Notes: generated from the sequence alone by a model not told the origin. A stretch of 43,212 bases of DNA from Sphaerospermopsis aphanizomenoides BCCUSP55 (GCF_001586785.1 NZ_LUFH02000055.1:1-43212), one strand, 5' to 3'; numbered from the stretch's first letter, positions 24,401 through 32,977 are shown. Numbers and translations are program-made.

Positions 24401-25410
24401 ACTGCATCTACTAATGGTTTATTGGTTGTAGGTTCGTAGAAGTAAGCATCTACCGGTTTGGAGAAATCTAAACCACCAGCAAATACAGGTAATACTTTTG
24501 CCCCTAATGATTCAAATTCTTGGACAATAGCTACATAGTGGGCATCATCACCAGTTACTAAGTGGGTTCTTTGTAAAACCAGACCAATACATGGTGCTAG
24601 TGGGTCTTTCAGGTCTGGGTAAATATCTTTTCTAGCTGCATACCAGTTGAGGTATTCACGGACATCCTCGTACATAGTGGTAGCTAAAGGATGCCATATC
24701 CCCATGTCGGGATAAACTACTGGTGCAGCATAGTTAATGGTTTCTTCTGTTCTTTGTGCGTTGTTGCCTTTTAATACATATTTGTCAGCCAGCATCAACA
24801 GGAAATTTTCCAAGTTTTCCGCTGAACCACCCAGCCAATACTGGAAACTGAGCATGAAGTTACGCGCGTCCTGTGCTTTATCTATGGGTAAGAATTTTAG
24901 CACTTGGGGTAGTGTTCTCAGTAGTTTCAGCATTCCATCTTGGAAACTAGCTCCGGATTTTTCCTTGCGCTTCTTCATGAATTGAGCGATCGCACTCTTA
25001 GATTGTCCTAATTGTGCTAAGGAAAAGGTACCCATCTTGTTAAGGCGCATTACCTCGGGCATAGATGGGAAAACAACGGAAACATCTAGGTTATCCCGAT
25101 GGGGTTCAACAGCCGCAACGACTTTCTGAGCTAAGTCTTCGATGAAAATTAGTGAGGCAATGAATATATTAGCATTGGCTATATCACGCTTGAACTCTTC
25201 ATAATTTTCTGAACTGCGTAATTCTTCTATTAAGTACCCACTGATTTCGATCGCTATATTAGGATGATTAGCATTGACTTCTCGTACTGCTTGTGATAAA
25301 GCACTTTGGTACTGAGATTCAAGCACAACATAAACAACCTTAATCAGATTACGTCCCCGTAACTCATCAGGTGCAATATGTCTAATAGTGGACTTGACCT
25401 GGGTAAACAT
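21421..25410 (-). CDS. chlH: Magnesium chelatase subunit H
   Basis: The protein has 1329 residues, the normal length for ChlH. It binds protoporphyrin IX and, with the ATPase subunits ChlI and ChlD and helped by GUN4, inserts Mg2+ in the first step committed to chlorophyll. Near-universal stretches are visible: [18 protein letters not shown] at the start, [15 protein letters not shown] in the middle (the HGT-x-E element needed for activity) and [16 protein letters not shown] later. The gene is single and complete. The ATG at 25410 has AAAGGAG nine bases before it. A promoter and a hairpin lie in the leader and a terminator at the end. ChlH competes with HemH for the same porphyrin. Confidence 0.98.
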   Translation of the reverse strand: MFTQVKSTIRHIAPDELRGRNLIKVVYVVLESQYQSALSQAVREVNANHPNIAIEISGYLIEELRSSENYEEFKRDIANANIFIASLIFIEDLAQKVVAAVEPHRDNLDVSVVFPSMPEVMRLNKMGTFSLAQLGQSKSAIAQFMKKRKEKSGASFQDGMLKLLRTLPQVLKFLPIDKAQDARNFMLSFQYWLGGSAENLENFLLMLADKYVLKGNNAQRTEETINYAAPVVYPDMGIWHPLATTMYEDVREYLNWYAARKDIYPDLKDPLAPCIGLVLQRTHLVTGDDAHYVAIVQEFESLGAKVLPVFAGGLDFSKPVDAYFYEPTTNKPLVDAVVSLTGFALVGGPARQDHPKAIDALKRLNRPYMVALPLVFQTTEEWLDSELGLHPIQVALQIAIPELDGAIEPIILSGRDGATGKAIALQDRVESVAQRALKWANLRRKPKLNKKVAITVFSFPPDKGNVGTAAYLDVFGSIYEVMKGLRDNGYDVQDIPESAKELMEQVIHDAQAQYASPELNIAYKMSVPEYEALTPYSQRLEENWGPPPGNLNSDGQNLLVYGKHFGNVFIGVQPTFGYEGDPMRLLFSRSASPHHGFAAYYTYLEKVWGADAVLHFGTHGSLEFMPGKQMGMSGECYPDSLIGTIPNLYYYAANNPSEATIAKRRSYAETISYLTPPAENAGLYKGLKELSELIASYQTLKDSGRGVSIVNAIIDKCRIVNLDKDINLPETDAKDMSSEERDNIVGIVYRKLMEIESRLLPCGLHVIGKPPTAEEAVATLVNIASLDRTEEEILSLPRIIANSLGRDIEEIYKNSDKGILADVQLLQDITLATRAAVGSLVQEQTDAEGRVSLVSKLNFFNMGKKEPWVESLHKSGYTKVDTSALKPLFEYLEFCLKQVCADNELGGLLQGLEGEYILPGPGGDPIRNPDVLPTGKNIHALDPQSIPTTAAVQSAKIVVDRLLERNKVENGGNWPETIACVLWGTDNIKTYGESLAQIMWMVGVRPVPDSLGRVNKLELIPLEELGRPRIDVVINCSGVFRDLFINQMNLLDQGVKMAAEADEPLEMNFVRKHALQQAEEMGINLRQAATRVFSNASGSYSSNINLAVENSTWDSEAELQEMYLKRKSFSFNSDNPGVMDESRQIFETTLKTADATFQNLDSSEISLTDVSHYFDSDPTKLVASLRKDGKKPASYIADTTTANAQVRSLSETVRLDARTKLLNPKWYEGMLSHGYEGVRELSKRLVNTTGWSATAGAVDNWVYEETNETFIKDEEMQKRLMNLNPHSFRKIVSTLLEVNGRGYWETSEENLDKLRELYQEVENRIEGIE

Positions 25411-25500
25411 TCAGATAAGCTCCTTTGAGGCGTGTTCTCTACTGGAAGTTTTTTTCTTCCATTTTCTTCGGCAATTAAGAGTTTTGTACCAGAAAACTCT

Positions 25501-25533
25501 GTTTCAGTGGGGGTTTTATCCCTGAACTGAAAC
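25501..25533 (-). promoter_or_regulatory. chlH leader hairpin at the predicted 5-prime end
   Basis: GTTTCAGT (25501-25508) and ACTGAAAC (25526-25533) are perfect inverted repeats with an inner GGG/CCC pair. With the promoter below, transcription would start near 25532, so the stem would form the very 5-prime end of the mRNA, where it could stabilise the message. Confidence 0.4.
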
Positions 25534-25538
25534 AAAAT

Positions 25539-25567
25539 GATATAAAAAACGTAATCATTATTGACAA
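25539..25567 (-). promoter_or_regulatory. Candidate chlH promoter
   Basis: On the minus strand TTGTCA (25567-25562) and TATATC (25544-25539) are separated by 17 bases. These are one and two mismatches from the sigma-70 consensus, about 130 bp before the start codon. Confidence 0.45.
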
Positions 25568-25896
25568 ATCTTAACAATTTAGCAAGGTTTTCTCACTTAT
25601 TTGTAAATTCTGTTTACATAAGTAATCTGTTATTTAACTATATGGTTAGTTAATAGGTTTGGGGAAGGGTAGGGGTTTGTATGAAAATGAACCACGAAGA
25701 CACGAAGGAAGAGGAATGAACCGCAGAGGCGCAGAGTACGCAGAGGTAAGAGGTTTTGAGAGGGTTTTTGTGTATGTCTTTATTTTCTCTGTTAAATACT
25801 CCACATATATAAAGATATAAAAAATCGGATTAATCCTATAAAATAGGATATGAGATAGTTAAATTTTCTACCTAAATATTCAATGAGGATATGACC

Positions 25897-26472
25897 ATGA
25901 ATGCTTTAACTGTCAATTTAGAATCAGTAATAGAAATGACTGATGAGCAGTTTTTCAAACTATGTCAACAAAACCGCGAATTGAGATTTGAAAGAACAGC
26001 AAATGGAGAATTAATAATTATGCCACCAACGGGGGGAGAAACAGGCAATCGTAATGCGGGTATAACTGCTCAACTTTGGATTTGGAATGAGCAAAATAAA
26101 CAGGGTATAGTTTTTGATTCTTCTACTTGTTTTAAATTACCAAATGGTGCAGATCGTTCTCCTGATGCTGCTTGGATCAAGTTAGAAAGATGGGATGCTT
26201 TAACTGATGAGGAAAAACAAAAGTTTCCTCCTATTTGTCCTGATTTTGTAATTGAGTTAATTTCTCCTAGTGATAGTTTGAAGACTACACAGGAAAAGAT
26301 GAAGGAATATATAGATAATGGTGTGCGATTAGGTTTATTAATTAATCGTAAATCTCGTCAAGTGGAGATTTATAGACCAGATAAGGAGGTTGAGGTTTTA
26401 GATTCTCCTGCTACGGTTTTGGGGGAAGATGTTTTAAAGGGTTTTGTTTTGAATTTGGGGATGATTTGGTAA
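25897..26472 (+). CDS. Uma2 family protein (predicted PD-(D/E)XK-like nuclease)
   Basis: The protein has about 191 residues. Family hallmarks: IEMTDEQFFKLCQQN at the start, ELIIMPPTGGETGNRNAG, DRSPDAAWI, then CPDFVIELISPSDSLKTTQEK with the D...ExS...K pattern predicted to form a PD-(D/E)XK-like fold, and MKEYIDNGVRLGLLINRK. Uma2 (DUF820) proteins are abundant in cyanobacteria, often in dozens of copies, and their role is unknown. Two ATGs compete: 25891 and 25897. GAGG at 25885-25888 is two bases from the first and eight from the second, so 25897 (MNALTVNLE) is preferred. Confidence 0.85.
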   Translation: MNALTVNLESVIEMTDEQFFKLCQQNRELRFERTANGELIIMPPTGGETGNRNAGITAQLWIWNEQNKQGIVFDSSTCFKLPNGADRSPDAAWIKLERWDALTDEEKQKFPPICPDFVIELISPSDSLKTTQEKMKEYIDNGVRLGLLINRKSRQVEIYRPDKEVEVLDSPATVLGEDVLKGFVLNLGMIW

Positions 26473-26573
26473 TACAGTATTATTGAATCCATATTCAAAA
26501 CTTTACATAGAAACTTTACAGATTAATCAATAATCAAGAATTTGTTGGTGGGAAGTTGGTTTTTTTTTGTTAA

Positions 26574-26746
26574 TCCTGATTCAAACAATTACAACATTCA
26601 CTACCAACAAACAACCGATAAATTACATCCTGTACATCCTCAAATCCTGGATATCCTGATTCAGACAATTACAACATTCAGCACCAACAAACAACCGATA
26701 AATTACATCCTATACATCCTCAAATCCTGGATATCCTGATTCAGAC
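26574..26746. repeat. 80-bp tandem repeat, two copies plus a 13-base partial
   Basis: Copies are 26574-26653 and 26654-26733, each beginning TCCTGATTCA and ending CAAATCCTGGATA. They differ at only a few positions (TCAAACA/TCAGACA, CACTA/CAGCA, TGTAC/TATAC). The next copy breaks off after TCCTGATTCAGACA. Confidence 0.9.
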
Positions 26747-26806
26747 AAAAATCCGCGTTTATCTGCGTTTATCTGCGTTCACCCCTTAATCAATGATCAA
26801 AAATAG

Positions 26807-26838
26807 GCGATACTAAAAAGTAGGATATCGCTCTTTTT
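26807..26838 (+). terminator. Terminator-like hairpin
   Basis: GCGATA (26807-26812) faces TATCGC (26826-26831), followed by TCTTTTTAT. No gene on the plus strand ends close by, the Uma2 stop being 335 bp upstream. Confidence 0.4.
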
Positions 26839-27091
26839 ATTTGCGAAATGAGTTAGATGCTTTTCATGATATAATTACTAATATTTTTTGGTTCTTCAGT
26901 ACCTAATATGCTAAATTGTTCTGATAAAATCCGAAAAGGCTTACCAGATAAGGGAAATAATGTTGGTTATTGAAGAAAATGTCTGAATATTCCTTCTTAA
27001 TCTCTGTTAAGAGTTCCCTGTTAAGAGTTCCCTCGAACCAGTTGTTAAATTAGCATAACAAGTACGGTAGAGCCTATTTTTTTCACTGACC

Positions 27092-27233
27092 TTATCTCAA
27101 TTTAGAACTCATGCCTGAAGACTACGAACTTGCTGCCGAGTTTTTCAATATCTGCCGCAGTAAAGGCATTCAGGTTTCAAATACTGATTTTTTAATTTGT
27201 GCTAGTAATTGCATAAACGTAAATTCTCGTTAA
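27092..27233 (+). pseudogene. Remnant of a PIN-domain (VapC-type) toxin
   Basis: The frame from 27111 reads PEDYELAAEFFNICRSKG, then IQVSNTDFLICAS. This is the distinctive C-terminal helix and strand of VapC/PIN ribonuclease toxins, where SNTDFLIC carries one of the acidic metal ligands. Just before it, in a different frame, 27092-27109 reads LSQFRT, which matches the loop that normally precedes it (KLRTH type). The N-terminal half with the first Asp is missing and the end is abnormal (NCINVNSR instead of the usual V...FTTDKDF). A frameshift and two truncations make it dead. No antitoxin gene adjoins it. Confidence 0.65.
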
Positions 27234-27285
27234 TACAAAGTGACAACTAAATTTGTATTTCTAGAAGTTGATACTCGGAGATTAT

Positions 27286-27789
27286 ATGATTAACTCTCTT
27301 TGGTACTTAAACAAGTTTCTTTATCTAGCAAATGCAGGAATTCCACTATTTACTCAGAGTATTTTTTATCAAATTTACCTGTTAATTCCAATTATTGTAA
27401 TCGAAGCTTACACACACAAAAAAATACTTAAACTTAGCATTACCAAAGCAATATATATTTCTTCTGTGACTAACATTTTTTCAACGGTAGTTGGAGGAGT
27501 TTTAATTTTGTTTTTTGGGGTATTTGCTGGACAAATATTGTTTCAAACATCTATCCCTGTACAGCCTGGTGCTTTTCCATTTTTGCCTTTGGAGATCATT
27601 GTCACACTTATTCCGATGTTTTTCATTTCTGTCTTTATGGAATCACTACTAGTGATTTTCCGTCTTAAAGAAATTGAAAAAAGCAAAGCAAAGCAATCAT
27701 TCTGGGTAGCTAATGCTTTCACTTATTTCATGCTAGTTATATTAGCTGTAACCCAACTTATTCAAGGATATGTTCAAGGACGCGGCTAA
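27286..27789 (+). CDS. Hypothetical membrane protein
   Basis: The ATG at 27286 has GGAG five bases before it (27277-27280), so it is chosen over the TTG at 27268. The protein has 167 residues with four to five hydrophobic segments (YLLIPIIVIEAY, then VVGGVLILFFGVFAGQIL, then IIVTLIPMFFISVFMESLLV and YFMLVILAVTQLI). I do not recognise a family. A charged loop (FRLKEIEKSKAKQ) precedes the last helix. The protein may be a small sensor-less membrane protein, but context does not help, because it follows a decayed toxin and precedes the LpxB-related gene by 90 bp. Confidence 0.6.
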   Translation: MINSLWYLNKFLYLANAGIPLFTQSIFYQIYLLIPIIVIEAYTHKKILKLSITKAIYISSVTNIFSTVVGGVLILFFGVFAGQILFQTSIPVQPGAFPFLPLEIIVTLIPMFFISVFMESLLVIFRLKEIEKSKAKQSFWVANAFTYFMLVILAVTQLIQGYVQGRG

Positions 27790-27879
27790 GATGTTGAGAA
27801 GACGACAGCGTATGCTTTTAAATTTAATCTAACTTGACAATGATATTGTATCATAAAGATAATAGGCGATCGCTCTCAC

Positions 27880-29124
27880 ATGATAACACCAGTAGATATT
27901 CTCATTCTCTCCAATGGACCAGGGGAAGTAACAACCTGGGTACGTCCTGTTGTCAAAGCATTAAGAAAACAGTTAGGAAATGATCGTTCCCAAGTGAGAA
28001 TTTCCGTCATTCTATCACCTTGTCCCCATGCTAGTGGGAAAGAAGCAGCCATAGCTAAATCTTATCCAGAAGTTGATCGAGTCCAAGCATCTGAGCATTT
28101 TTGGCAATTTTTAATCTGGGGTAAAACCGCCCAAAATTGGGATTGGAGAAATCAAGGTGTAGTAGTATTTCTGGGTGGAGATCAAATTTTTCCAGTTATT
28201 ATTGGCAAGAAATTAGGATATAAAACCGTAGTGTATGCAGAATGGGAAGCAAGGTGGCATAATTTTATAGATAAATTTGCCATTATGAAACCTGAAGTTG
28301 CTAAAAATGTCCCTCCTAAATATACTCATAAATTTACCGTTGTCGGTGACTTAATGTTAGAAGCCGCAGCAGTTAACATCAAATCTCCAAGTGATCATCC
28401 CCAAACTAAAGATATAATTGGACTGTTACCCGGTTCAAAATCAGCAAAATTAACCCAAGGTGTACCATTAGAATTAGCAATTGCTGAATATATCCATAGT
28501 CAAAAACCAGAAACCAAGTTTTTAATCCCCGTTGCACCAACTTTAGATCTATCTACTTTAGCTAATTTTGCCAATCCTGAACATAACCAATTTACCAAGG
28601 CTTTTAATTTTCAAGGTGCATCTTTAATAGATAATATTTTAATCACTTCCACAGGTTTAGAAGTGGAATTAAAACAAGAAAACCCTGCATATCATTTATT
28701 ATCCCAATGTGCCATTTGCTTAACTACTGTGGGTGCAAATACAGCCGAATTAGGTGCTTTAGGTGTACCAATGATTATCTTATTACCAACCCAACAACTT
28801 GATGCTATGCGTTCTTGGGATGGTTTACCCGGTTTATTAGCAAATTTACCGGGAATAGGTTCTAGTTTTGCCAAGTTAATTAATTGGTGGTTTCTTAGAC
28901 GCAAAGGTTTATTAGCTTGGCCAAATATTTGGGCGCAAGCAGAAATTGTACCGGAATTAGTCGGGAAATTGCAACCAGAAGTTGTCGGAGATATGGTAAT
29001 AGACTTTTTAGAAAATCCAGAAAAATTAGCAGCTATGCGTGAGAAATTACGCAGTGCTAGAGGAGAAGGTGGTGCAGCACAAAAATTAGCTGCTTTGGTA
29101 AAAGAAGAAATAGAAAAATTTTAG
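27880..29124 (+). CDS. LpxB-related glycosyltransferase-like protein
   Basis: The protein has 414 residues. It resembles lipid-A-disaccharide synthase (GT-B fold) in LILSNGPGEVTTWVRPVVKAL near the start, VFLGGDQIFPVIIGKKLGYK, and the later ICLTTVGANTAELGALGVP, which forms the donor-binding site. Cyanobacteria have this relative in addition to or instead of LpxB. Its acceptor is unknown, and the substrate may be a UDP-sugar lipid or another envelope lipid. Its stop overlaps that of the convergent murF by four bases. The short gap before it carries a HIP1 site. Confidence 0.75.
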   Translation: MITPVDILILSNGPGEVTTWVRPVVKALRKQLGNDRSQVRISVILSPCPHASGKEAAIAKSYPEVDRVQASEHFWQFLIWGKTAQNWDWRNQGVVVFLGGDQIFPVIIGKKLGYKTVVYAEWEARWHNFIDKFAIMKPEVAKNVPPKYTHKFTVVGDLMLEAAAVNIKSPSDHPQTKDIIGLLPGSKSAKLTQGVPLELAIAEYIHSQKPETKFLIPVAPTLDLSTLANFANPEHNQFTKAFNFQGASLIDNILITSTGLEVELKQENPAYHLLSQCAICLTTVGANTAELGALGVPMIILLPTQQLDAMRSWDGLPGLLANLPGIGSSFAKLINWWFLRRKGLLAWPNIWAQAEIVPELVGKLQPEVVGDMVIDFLENPEKLAAMREKLRSARGEGGAAQKLAALVKEEIEKF

Positions 29125-30482
29125 CTTTCAGTAGTAAATTCTATCCTTAACTGACTCACAACTCTATCCAAACCTACAGAATGGGCAGCTTTAAAAAGTA
29201 AAATATCGCCCTCTTGCATAAATGTTTTTAATCTGGATACCAACTCAGCATGAGTAGCAAAACATTCACAAGGAATACCTTTAGCACTATTAGCGATAAT
29301 TTCTGCATCTGTGCTATTAACTAAAACCAGCAACCCATCTAAATTTAACTTCTGTACCATTTCCCCAACTTGTTGATGCAGTTGTTGTGATCTTTCTCCT
29401 AACTCTTTCATTGCTCCTAAAACAGCAATTTTCCGCTTTCCAGGAGTATCTGCCAATAACTGCAAAGCGGCTAACATCGCTTCTGGGGCTGCATTATAAG
29501 TTTCATCTAAAATTATAATATCACCAGGTAAAGTAACCCGTTGCGATCGCCCACCGGGCATATTCACAATTACCCCGTCTTGTAAAGATTGCCAACCAAT
29601 TTCTAACACCTTTGCTACTGCTAAAGCTGCTAAAAAATTAGTCGCATTATGACGGCCAGGTAAGGGTAAAGGTAAACTTATTCCTGCTACTTCTACAGTT
29701 TCATTATCAATTAATTTTCCTTGAATATCACCACCAGAAAAACCATAACTAATCACTTTCCCCTGCCAAAATTTCTTTGCTGTCTCCATTAAGAGAGGAC
29801 TATCATAATTAAGAATCGCCACACTATCTGTGGGCATTTCTGCTAACAATTCACATTTAGCTTCAGCGATCGCTTGTTCACAACCAAGTAACTCAATATG
29901 TGCTGTTCCCACATTAGTAATTACACCGATAGTCGGTCTGGCGATGTGCGTAAGTTCCGCAATTTGTCCCCTCCCCCGCATCGCCATTTCAATGACAGCA
30001 AAATCATGTTCTGCACCTAGTTCTAGTAGCGTTTTGGGAACACCAATTTCGTTATTGAAATTTCCGTAAGTTTTGTGAACCCTTCCCTGGGTGGCTAAAA
30101 CAGCAGCTATCAGTTCCTTAGTTGTGGTTTTACCCACCGAACCAGTCACACCAATAACAGGAATGGAAAAGGAATCTCGCCACCATCTGCCAATTTGCTG
30201 ATATGCCTTCAATGTGTCGGCAACTTGCAATACAGGTAATCCAGGGTTTTCATACGCATGATCCACAATAGCGGCAATTGCACCTTTAGCGATCGCCATC
30301 CCTACAAACTCGTGTCCATCAAACTTCTCACCGCGCAAAGCCACAAACACTTCACCCGGTTGTAAAATCCTAGTATCTGTTTGGATACCGTTACTCACCT
30401 GAGATAAGGCAGATGCAGATAAATTTACAGGACAAGCTGACAGAACTTCCACCAATTGGGATAAAGTGGCTGCAACAGACAT
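29121..30482 (-). CDS. murF: UDP-N-acetylmuramoyl-tripeptide--D-alanyl-D-alanine ligase
   Basis: The protein has about 453 residues. It adds D-Ala-D-Ala to UDP-MurNAc-tripeptide, the last cytosolic step of peptidoglycan precursor synthesis. The N-terminal UMP-binding domain (IQTDTRILQPGEVFVALRGE) is followed by the Mur ligase P-loop GVTGSVGKTTTKELI, then YGNFNNEIGVPKTLLEL (the NNxxGxP signature of MurF) and LDETYNAAPEAMLAAL. Starts at 30491 and at a TTG at 30494 also fit, but MSVAATLSQL from 30482 matches the family better. Convergent with the LpxB-related gene. Confidence 0.95.
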   Translation of the reverse strand: MSVAATLSQLVEVLSACPVNLSASALSQVSNGIQTDTRILQPGEVFVALRGEKFDGHEFVGMAIAKGAIAAIVDHAYENPGLPVLQVADTLKAYQQIGRWWRDSFSIPVIGVTGSVGKTTTKELIAAVLATQGRVHKTYGNFNNEIGVPKTLLELGAEHDFAVIEMAMRGRGQIAELTHIARPTIGVITNVGTAHIELLGCEQAIAEAKCELLAEMPTDSVAILNYDSPLLMETAKKFWQGKVISYGFSGGDIQGKLIDNETVEVAGISLPLPLPGRHNATNFLAALAVAKVLEIGWQSLQDGVIVNMPGGRSQRVTLPGDIIILDETYNAAPEAMLAALQLLADTPGKRKIAVLGAMKELGERSQQLHQQVGEMVQKLNLDGLLVLVNSTDAEIIANSAKGIPCECFATHAELVSRLKTFMQEGDILLFKAAHSVGLDRVVSQLRIEFTTES

Positions 30483-30907
30483 AGTGATCATCAATAAAAG
30501 TTAATTATCAAATCCTACAATACAGTAGCTCCCTAACTTCTCTAATCACTGGAGGATCTGGGTATTTTTTCTTCTTTACAAATCTACATATTTACAAAAC
30601 TTAATCTGAAATTATTTATCCGAGAAAATACATAAAAAAGACATCGGTCTGCTTCATCAAAAATTTAAAATTCTGTTTTCGTACTTTTGTACTGTGGCAT
30701 TTGATCATGACGACTAACGACTGATGACTGATAGCTATCAATTCCCGTCCCAGTAGCGGTACAGTTACCTGCGGGGCGGAAAAAGTCGATCACTTCCAGG
30801 TAAACCTGCAACGCTGTGAGACCTGTAGAGTTTGCTGTTACCCAGATGAAGGGTGAACAAGCCCATTAAATCTGATCCTTTTGGAACAACACCCAAAGAG
30901 TGTAAAT
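30483..30907. other. Gap with a GC-rich structured segment, possible ncRNA
   Basis: No protein frame. The segment 30740-30900 stands out as GC-rich against AT-rich flanks. A hairpin at 30744-30779 pairs CCGTCCC with GGGGCGG and carries an inner GCGGTA/TACC(T)GC stem. Next come CAGGT-AA-ACCTG and ACCC-AGATGAA-GGGT hairpins. It could be a stable small RNA on either strand. I compared it mentally with 6S, SRP, tmRNA, RNase P RNA and common riboswitches and could not match any. Confidence 0.4.
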
Positions 30908-31045
30908 TTAGTGTTCTCCCGTTTTTTCAATTGTCTCAATCACCGCCAAACCTATAGTAGAACCGACAATTAAGAGAACTGCTGAAATCAAATAGGCATT
31001 GGTCAGCATTCGGAGGGCTTCGTCAAAAAAAATGTAGGTGGTCAT
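30908..31045 (-). CDS. Small single-helix membrane protein, 45 residues
   Basis: The frame begins MTTYIFFDEALRMLTN, has one strongly hydrophobic helix (AYLISAVLLIVGSTIGLAVI) and ends with the charged tail ETIEKTGEH. The ATG at 31045 is preceded by AAGGTGAATAA, a good Shine-Dalgarno site with five-base spacing. Size and topology resemble the many small photosystem, cytochrome b6f or NDH-1 subunits of cyanobacteria, but it is none of those I can identify and it lacks the NGR motif of HliP proteins. The structured segment 30744-30900 is directly downstream on its strand. Confidence 0.65.
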   Translation of the reverse strand: MTTYIFFDEALRMLTNAYLISAVLLIVGSTIGLAVIETIEKTGEH

Positions 31046-31327
31046 TTATTCACCTTCTGAACTTTAAGAGGCTACTAGTGCTATTTATTTCTCAACACCC
31101 TGTTCAGTCAATTTTGCTGATTAATTCCTAGCAATAGTATCTTAACAAAACTTTAGCTAATTCAAAACCCCATGACACAATTTTCTCCCTCAAGATTTGA
31201 TGAATTTAACCTAGATTTGGTGCAAGACAATACAGAAAAATACTATAAGTAAAAATAACGCCCTTGGATAGTAACGTAAATAGTATATTTGCTTGTATTA
31301 AATAAGACATAAAATTTTAGGGGTAAT
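31046..31327. other. AT-rich spacer before the acetyltransferase gene
   Basis: No convincing element. A 26-codon frame from 31171 (MTQFSPSRFDEFN) is intact but has no ribosome site and is left uncalled. Confidence 0.3.
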
Positions 31328-31861
31328 ATGGAATATTTACATTTAGCAATATCTACAGAACGCCTGTTATTACAGCCAATATCACTCCAATATAAAGAAG
31401 AAATTTTTCAGGAATTCACTGCTGAAATTACCACTTATTTATATGCTGCCCCACCTAGAAGAATAGGAGATACTGAATTTTTTATTAATCAATCTTTACT
31501 AGAAATGCAAAGAGGAGAAAATTTAATAGTTGTGATTCTCAAGCAAGATTCTCAAGAATTTTTAGGCTGTAGTGGCATATATAAAATTAATAGCCAATAT
31601 CCCCAAACTGGCATTTGGTTAAAAAAATCAGCATTCGGTCAAGGTTATGCAACAGAAGCAATTCAAGCCCTGAAAAAATGGGCTGATTCTCATTTAGAAT
31701 ACGAATATCTTAGATATCCTGTAGATCAGGAAAACACCGCCAGTAGAAGAATTGCAGAAAAGCTAGGAGGGCAAATATTTACTAAATATAAGCATACTAA
31801 TTTGAGTGGCAACATCTTAAATATAGTTGAGTATAGAATCCGTAAATCCACCAAATATTAA
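31328..31861 (+). CDS. GNAT family N-acetyltransferase (RimJ/RimL-like)
   Basis: The protein has 177 residues. It starts ISTERLLLQPISLQYKEEIF, the standard opening of RimJ/RimL-type GNATs. The acetyl-CoA loop is PQTGIWLKKSAFGQGYATEA, where GQGYATEA matches the Q/RxxGxG/A pattern, and AIQALKKWADSHL follows. The late ENTASRRIAEKLGGQIF is the usual SRrvaEKLGF region. It transfers an acetyl group to an N-terminus or a small amine; the target is unknown. The opposing gene is a histone-deacetylase-like hydrolase. Confidence 0.85.
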   Translation: MEYLHLAISTERLLLQPISLQYKEEIFQEFTAEITTYLYAAPPRRIGDTEFFINQSLLEMQRGENLIVVILKQDSQEFLGCSGIYKINSQYPQTGIWLKKSAFGQGYATEAIQALKKWADSHLEYEYLRYPVDQENTASRRIAEKLGGQIFTKYKHTNLSGNILNIVEYRIRKSTKY

Positions 31862-31875
31862 ATTAAACACAAGCA

Positions 31876-31897
31876 GGGGTTTAGCATTGCTAACCCC
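31876..31897. terminator. Shared hairpin between convergent GNAT and deacetylase genes
   Basis: GGGGTTTAGC and GCTAACCCC are separated by ATT, starting 15 bases past the GNAT stop and ending seven bases before the deacetylase stop. It probably serves both strands; a T-run is weak on each. Confidence 0.5.
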
Positions 31898-31903
31898 ATA
31901 TTC

Positions 31904-32827
31904 CTAAATTCCTGGAATTAAACAGCCTTTAATCGTAGCAACCACTGATTTTGATAGTGTTGGTAAATCATAACCACCTTCTAAACCAAAGAGAATTTTT
32001 CGAGTGATACCTAAACAATATTCTGTGAATAAACCAAAATCTTCAGGTTGCAAATTGACACTTGCTAAAGGATCATCTGCTAAGGCATCATAGCCAGCAC
32101 TAACAATCAGTAAATCTGGCTGAAAGTTAGTTAAAAACGGTAATATTTTGTATTCCCACAAAGGTTGATAGACGCTGATATCACTACCAGGGGGTAGAGG
32201 TAAATTGAGAACATTGTTATGCAAACCTTTTTCAGAAGCTTTCCCAGTACCGGGGTAAGCTGGATATTGATGTAGAGAACAATATGCAATTTCGGAGTAA
32301 CTCTCGACAATGGCTTGAGTACCATTACCATGATGTACATCCCAATCTAAGATAGCAACGCGGTTAATTCCTGGTTGTTGTAAAGCGTATAAGGCAGCAA
32401 TAGCAGCATTAGAAAATAAGCAAAACCCCATCCCCGTATTACTTACCGCATGGTGTCCCGGTGGACGTGCCAGTACAAAAGCGGGATTTTCCCTGGTTAA
32501 AACCTGATTTACCCCATCTAACCAAGCACTCACCGCTAACAAAGCCACATCATAACTGCGGGGAGAAATAGGAGTGTCTCCATCCAAATAACCGCCACCA
32601 CTAGAAGCAATATCTTTAAGTTTCTGAATATACGCCTGATTATGGGCAGTTTCAATCCAAGACATTAATTGAGTTTCTACAGGTGTAGGATTTACCCATT
32701 CTATTTGTGCAGAAAATTCAGCATTCTTTAAAGCGTTGACAATCGCAGTTAAACGATCTGGTTTTTCTGGATGATAGCGCCCCGTTTTGTGATCTAAAAA
32801 TTCGTCAGAATAAATTACTGGTAGCAT
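31904..32827 (-). CDS. Histone-deacetylase-family hydrolase (AcuC/acetylpolyamine amidohydrolase-like)
   Basis: The protein has 307 residues. Zinc-site and catalytic motifs: RPPGHHAVSNTGMGFCLFSN (the double His), then AILDWDVHHGNGTQ with Asp and His ligands, and GYDALADDPLASVNL with the third Asp. The arginase/deacetylase fold is expected. In bacteria such enzymes remove acetyl groups from polyamines, acetyl-CoA synthetase or unknown substrates. The start MLPVIYSDEFLDHKTGRYHP is normal for the family. Head-to-head 150 bp from an acyl-CoA ligase gene and tail-to-tail with a GNAT gene. Confidence 0.9.
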   Translation of the reverse strand: MLPVIYSDEFLDHKTGRYHPEKPDRLTAIVNALKNAEFSAQIEWVNPTPVETQLMSWIETAHNQAYIQKLKDIASSGGGYLDGDTPISPRSYDVALLAVSAWLDGVNQVLTRENPAFVLARPPGHHAVSNTGMGFCLFSNAAIAALYALQQPGINRVAILDWDVHHGNGTQAIVESYSEIAYCSLHQYPAYPGTGKASEKGLHNNVLNLPLPPGSDISVYQPLWEYKILPFLTNFQPDLLIVSAGYDALADDPLASVNLQPEDFGLFTEYCLGITRKILFGLEGGYDLPTLSKSVVATIKGCLIPGI

Positions 32828-32977
32828 GAGATCGAAAAGTCAGGATACTGGATGCCATTCTAGCCTGACTGAATAATTACTAAAACGAATCACTTATGTT
32901 GTCGTAATTAGAAGTAATTATAGAATCGGGATATCATCTCATCAGCAGGTTAGAGTGTCAAAAATGGTAAATATAAC

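Larger units (their letters stand above)
25411..25896. other. Divergent region between chlH and the Uma2 gene
   Basis: Carries the chlH promoter and leader (25420-25567). Around 25690-25750 lie dispersed repeat pieces (CCACGAAGACACGAAGG and CCGCAGAGGCGCAGAG). A GAGG at 25885-25888 serves the Uma2 gene. Confidence 0.45.
26473..27285. other. Repeat-rich gap after the Uma2 gene
   Basis: Contains the 80-bp tandem array, CTGCGTTTAT repeats at 26754-26780, a hairpin with a T-run at 26807-26838, a doubled 14-mer (TGTTAAGAGTTCCC, 27005-27032) and the PIN remnant. The 65-codon frame over the tandem array is produced by the repeat and is rejected. Confidence 0.5.

Noticed and set aside
26542-26739. 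65-codon plus-strand frame
   Set aside because: Lies over the 80-bp tandem repeat and only reflects it.
26574-26746. CRISPR array or coding repeat
   Set aside because: Only two long, contiguous 80-bp units without spacers; the period is not a multiple of three.
30744-30900. 6S RNA, SRP RNA or riboswitch
   Set aside because: Stems are visible, but none of the conserved sequence motifs I know from those RNAs is present; kept only as an unnamed structured segment.
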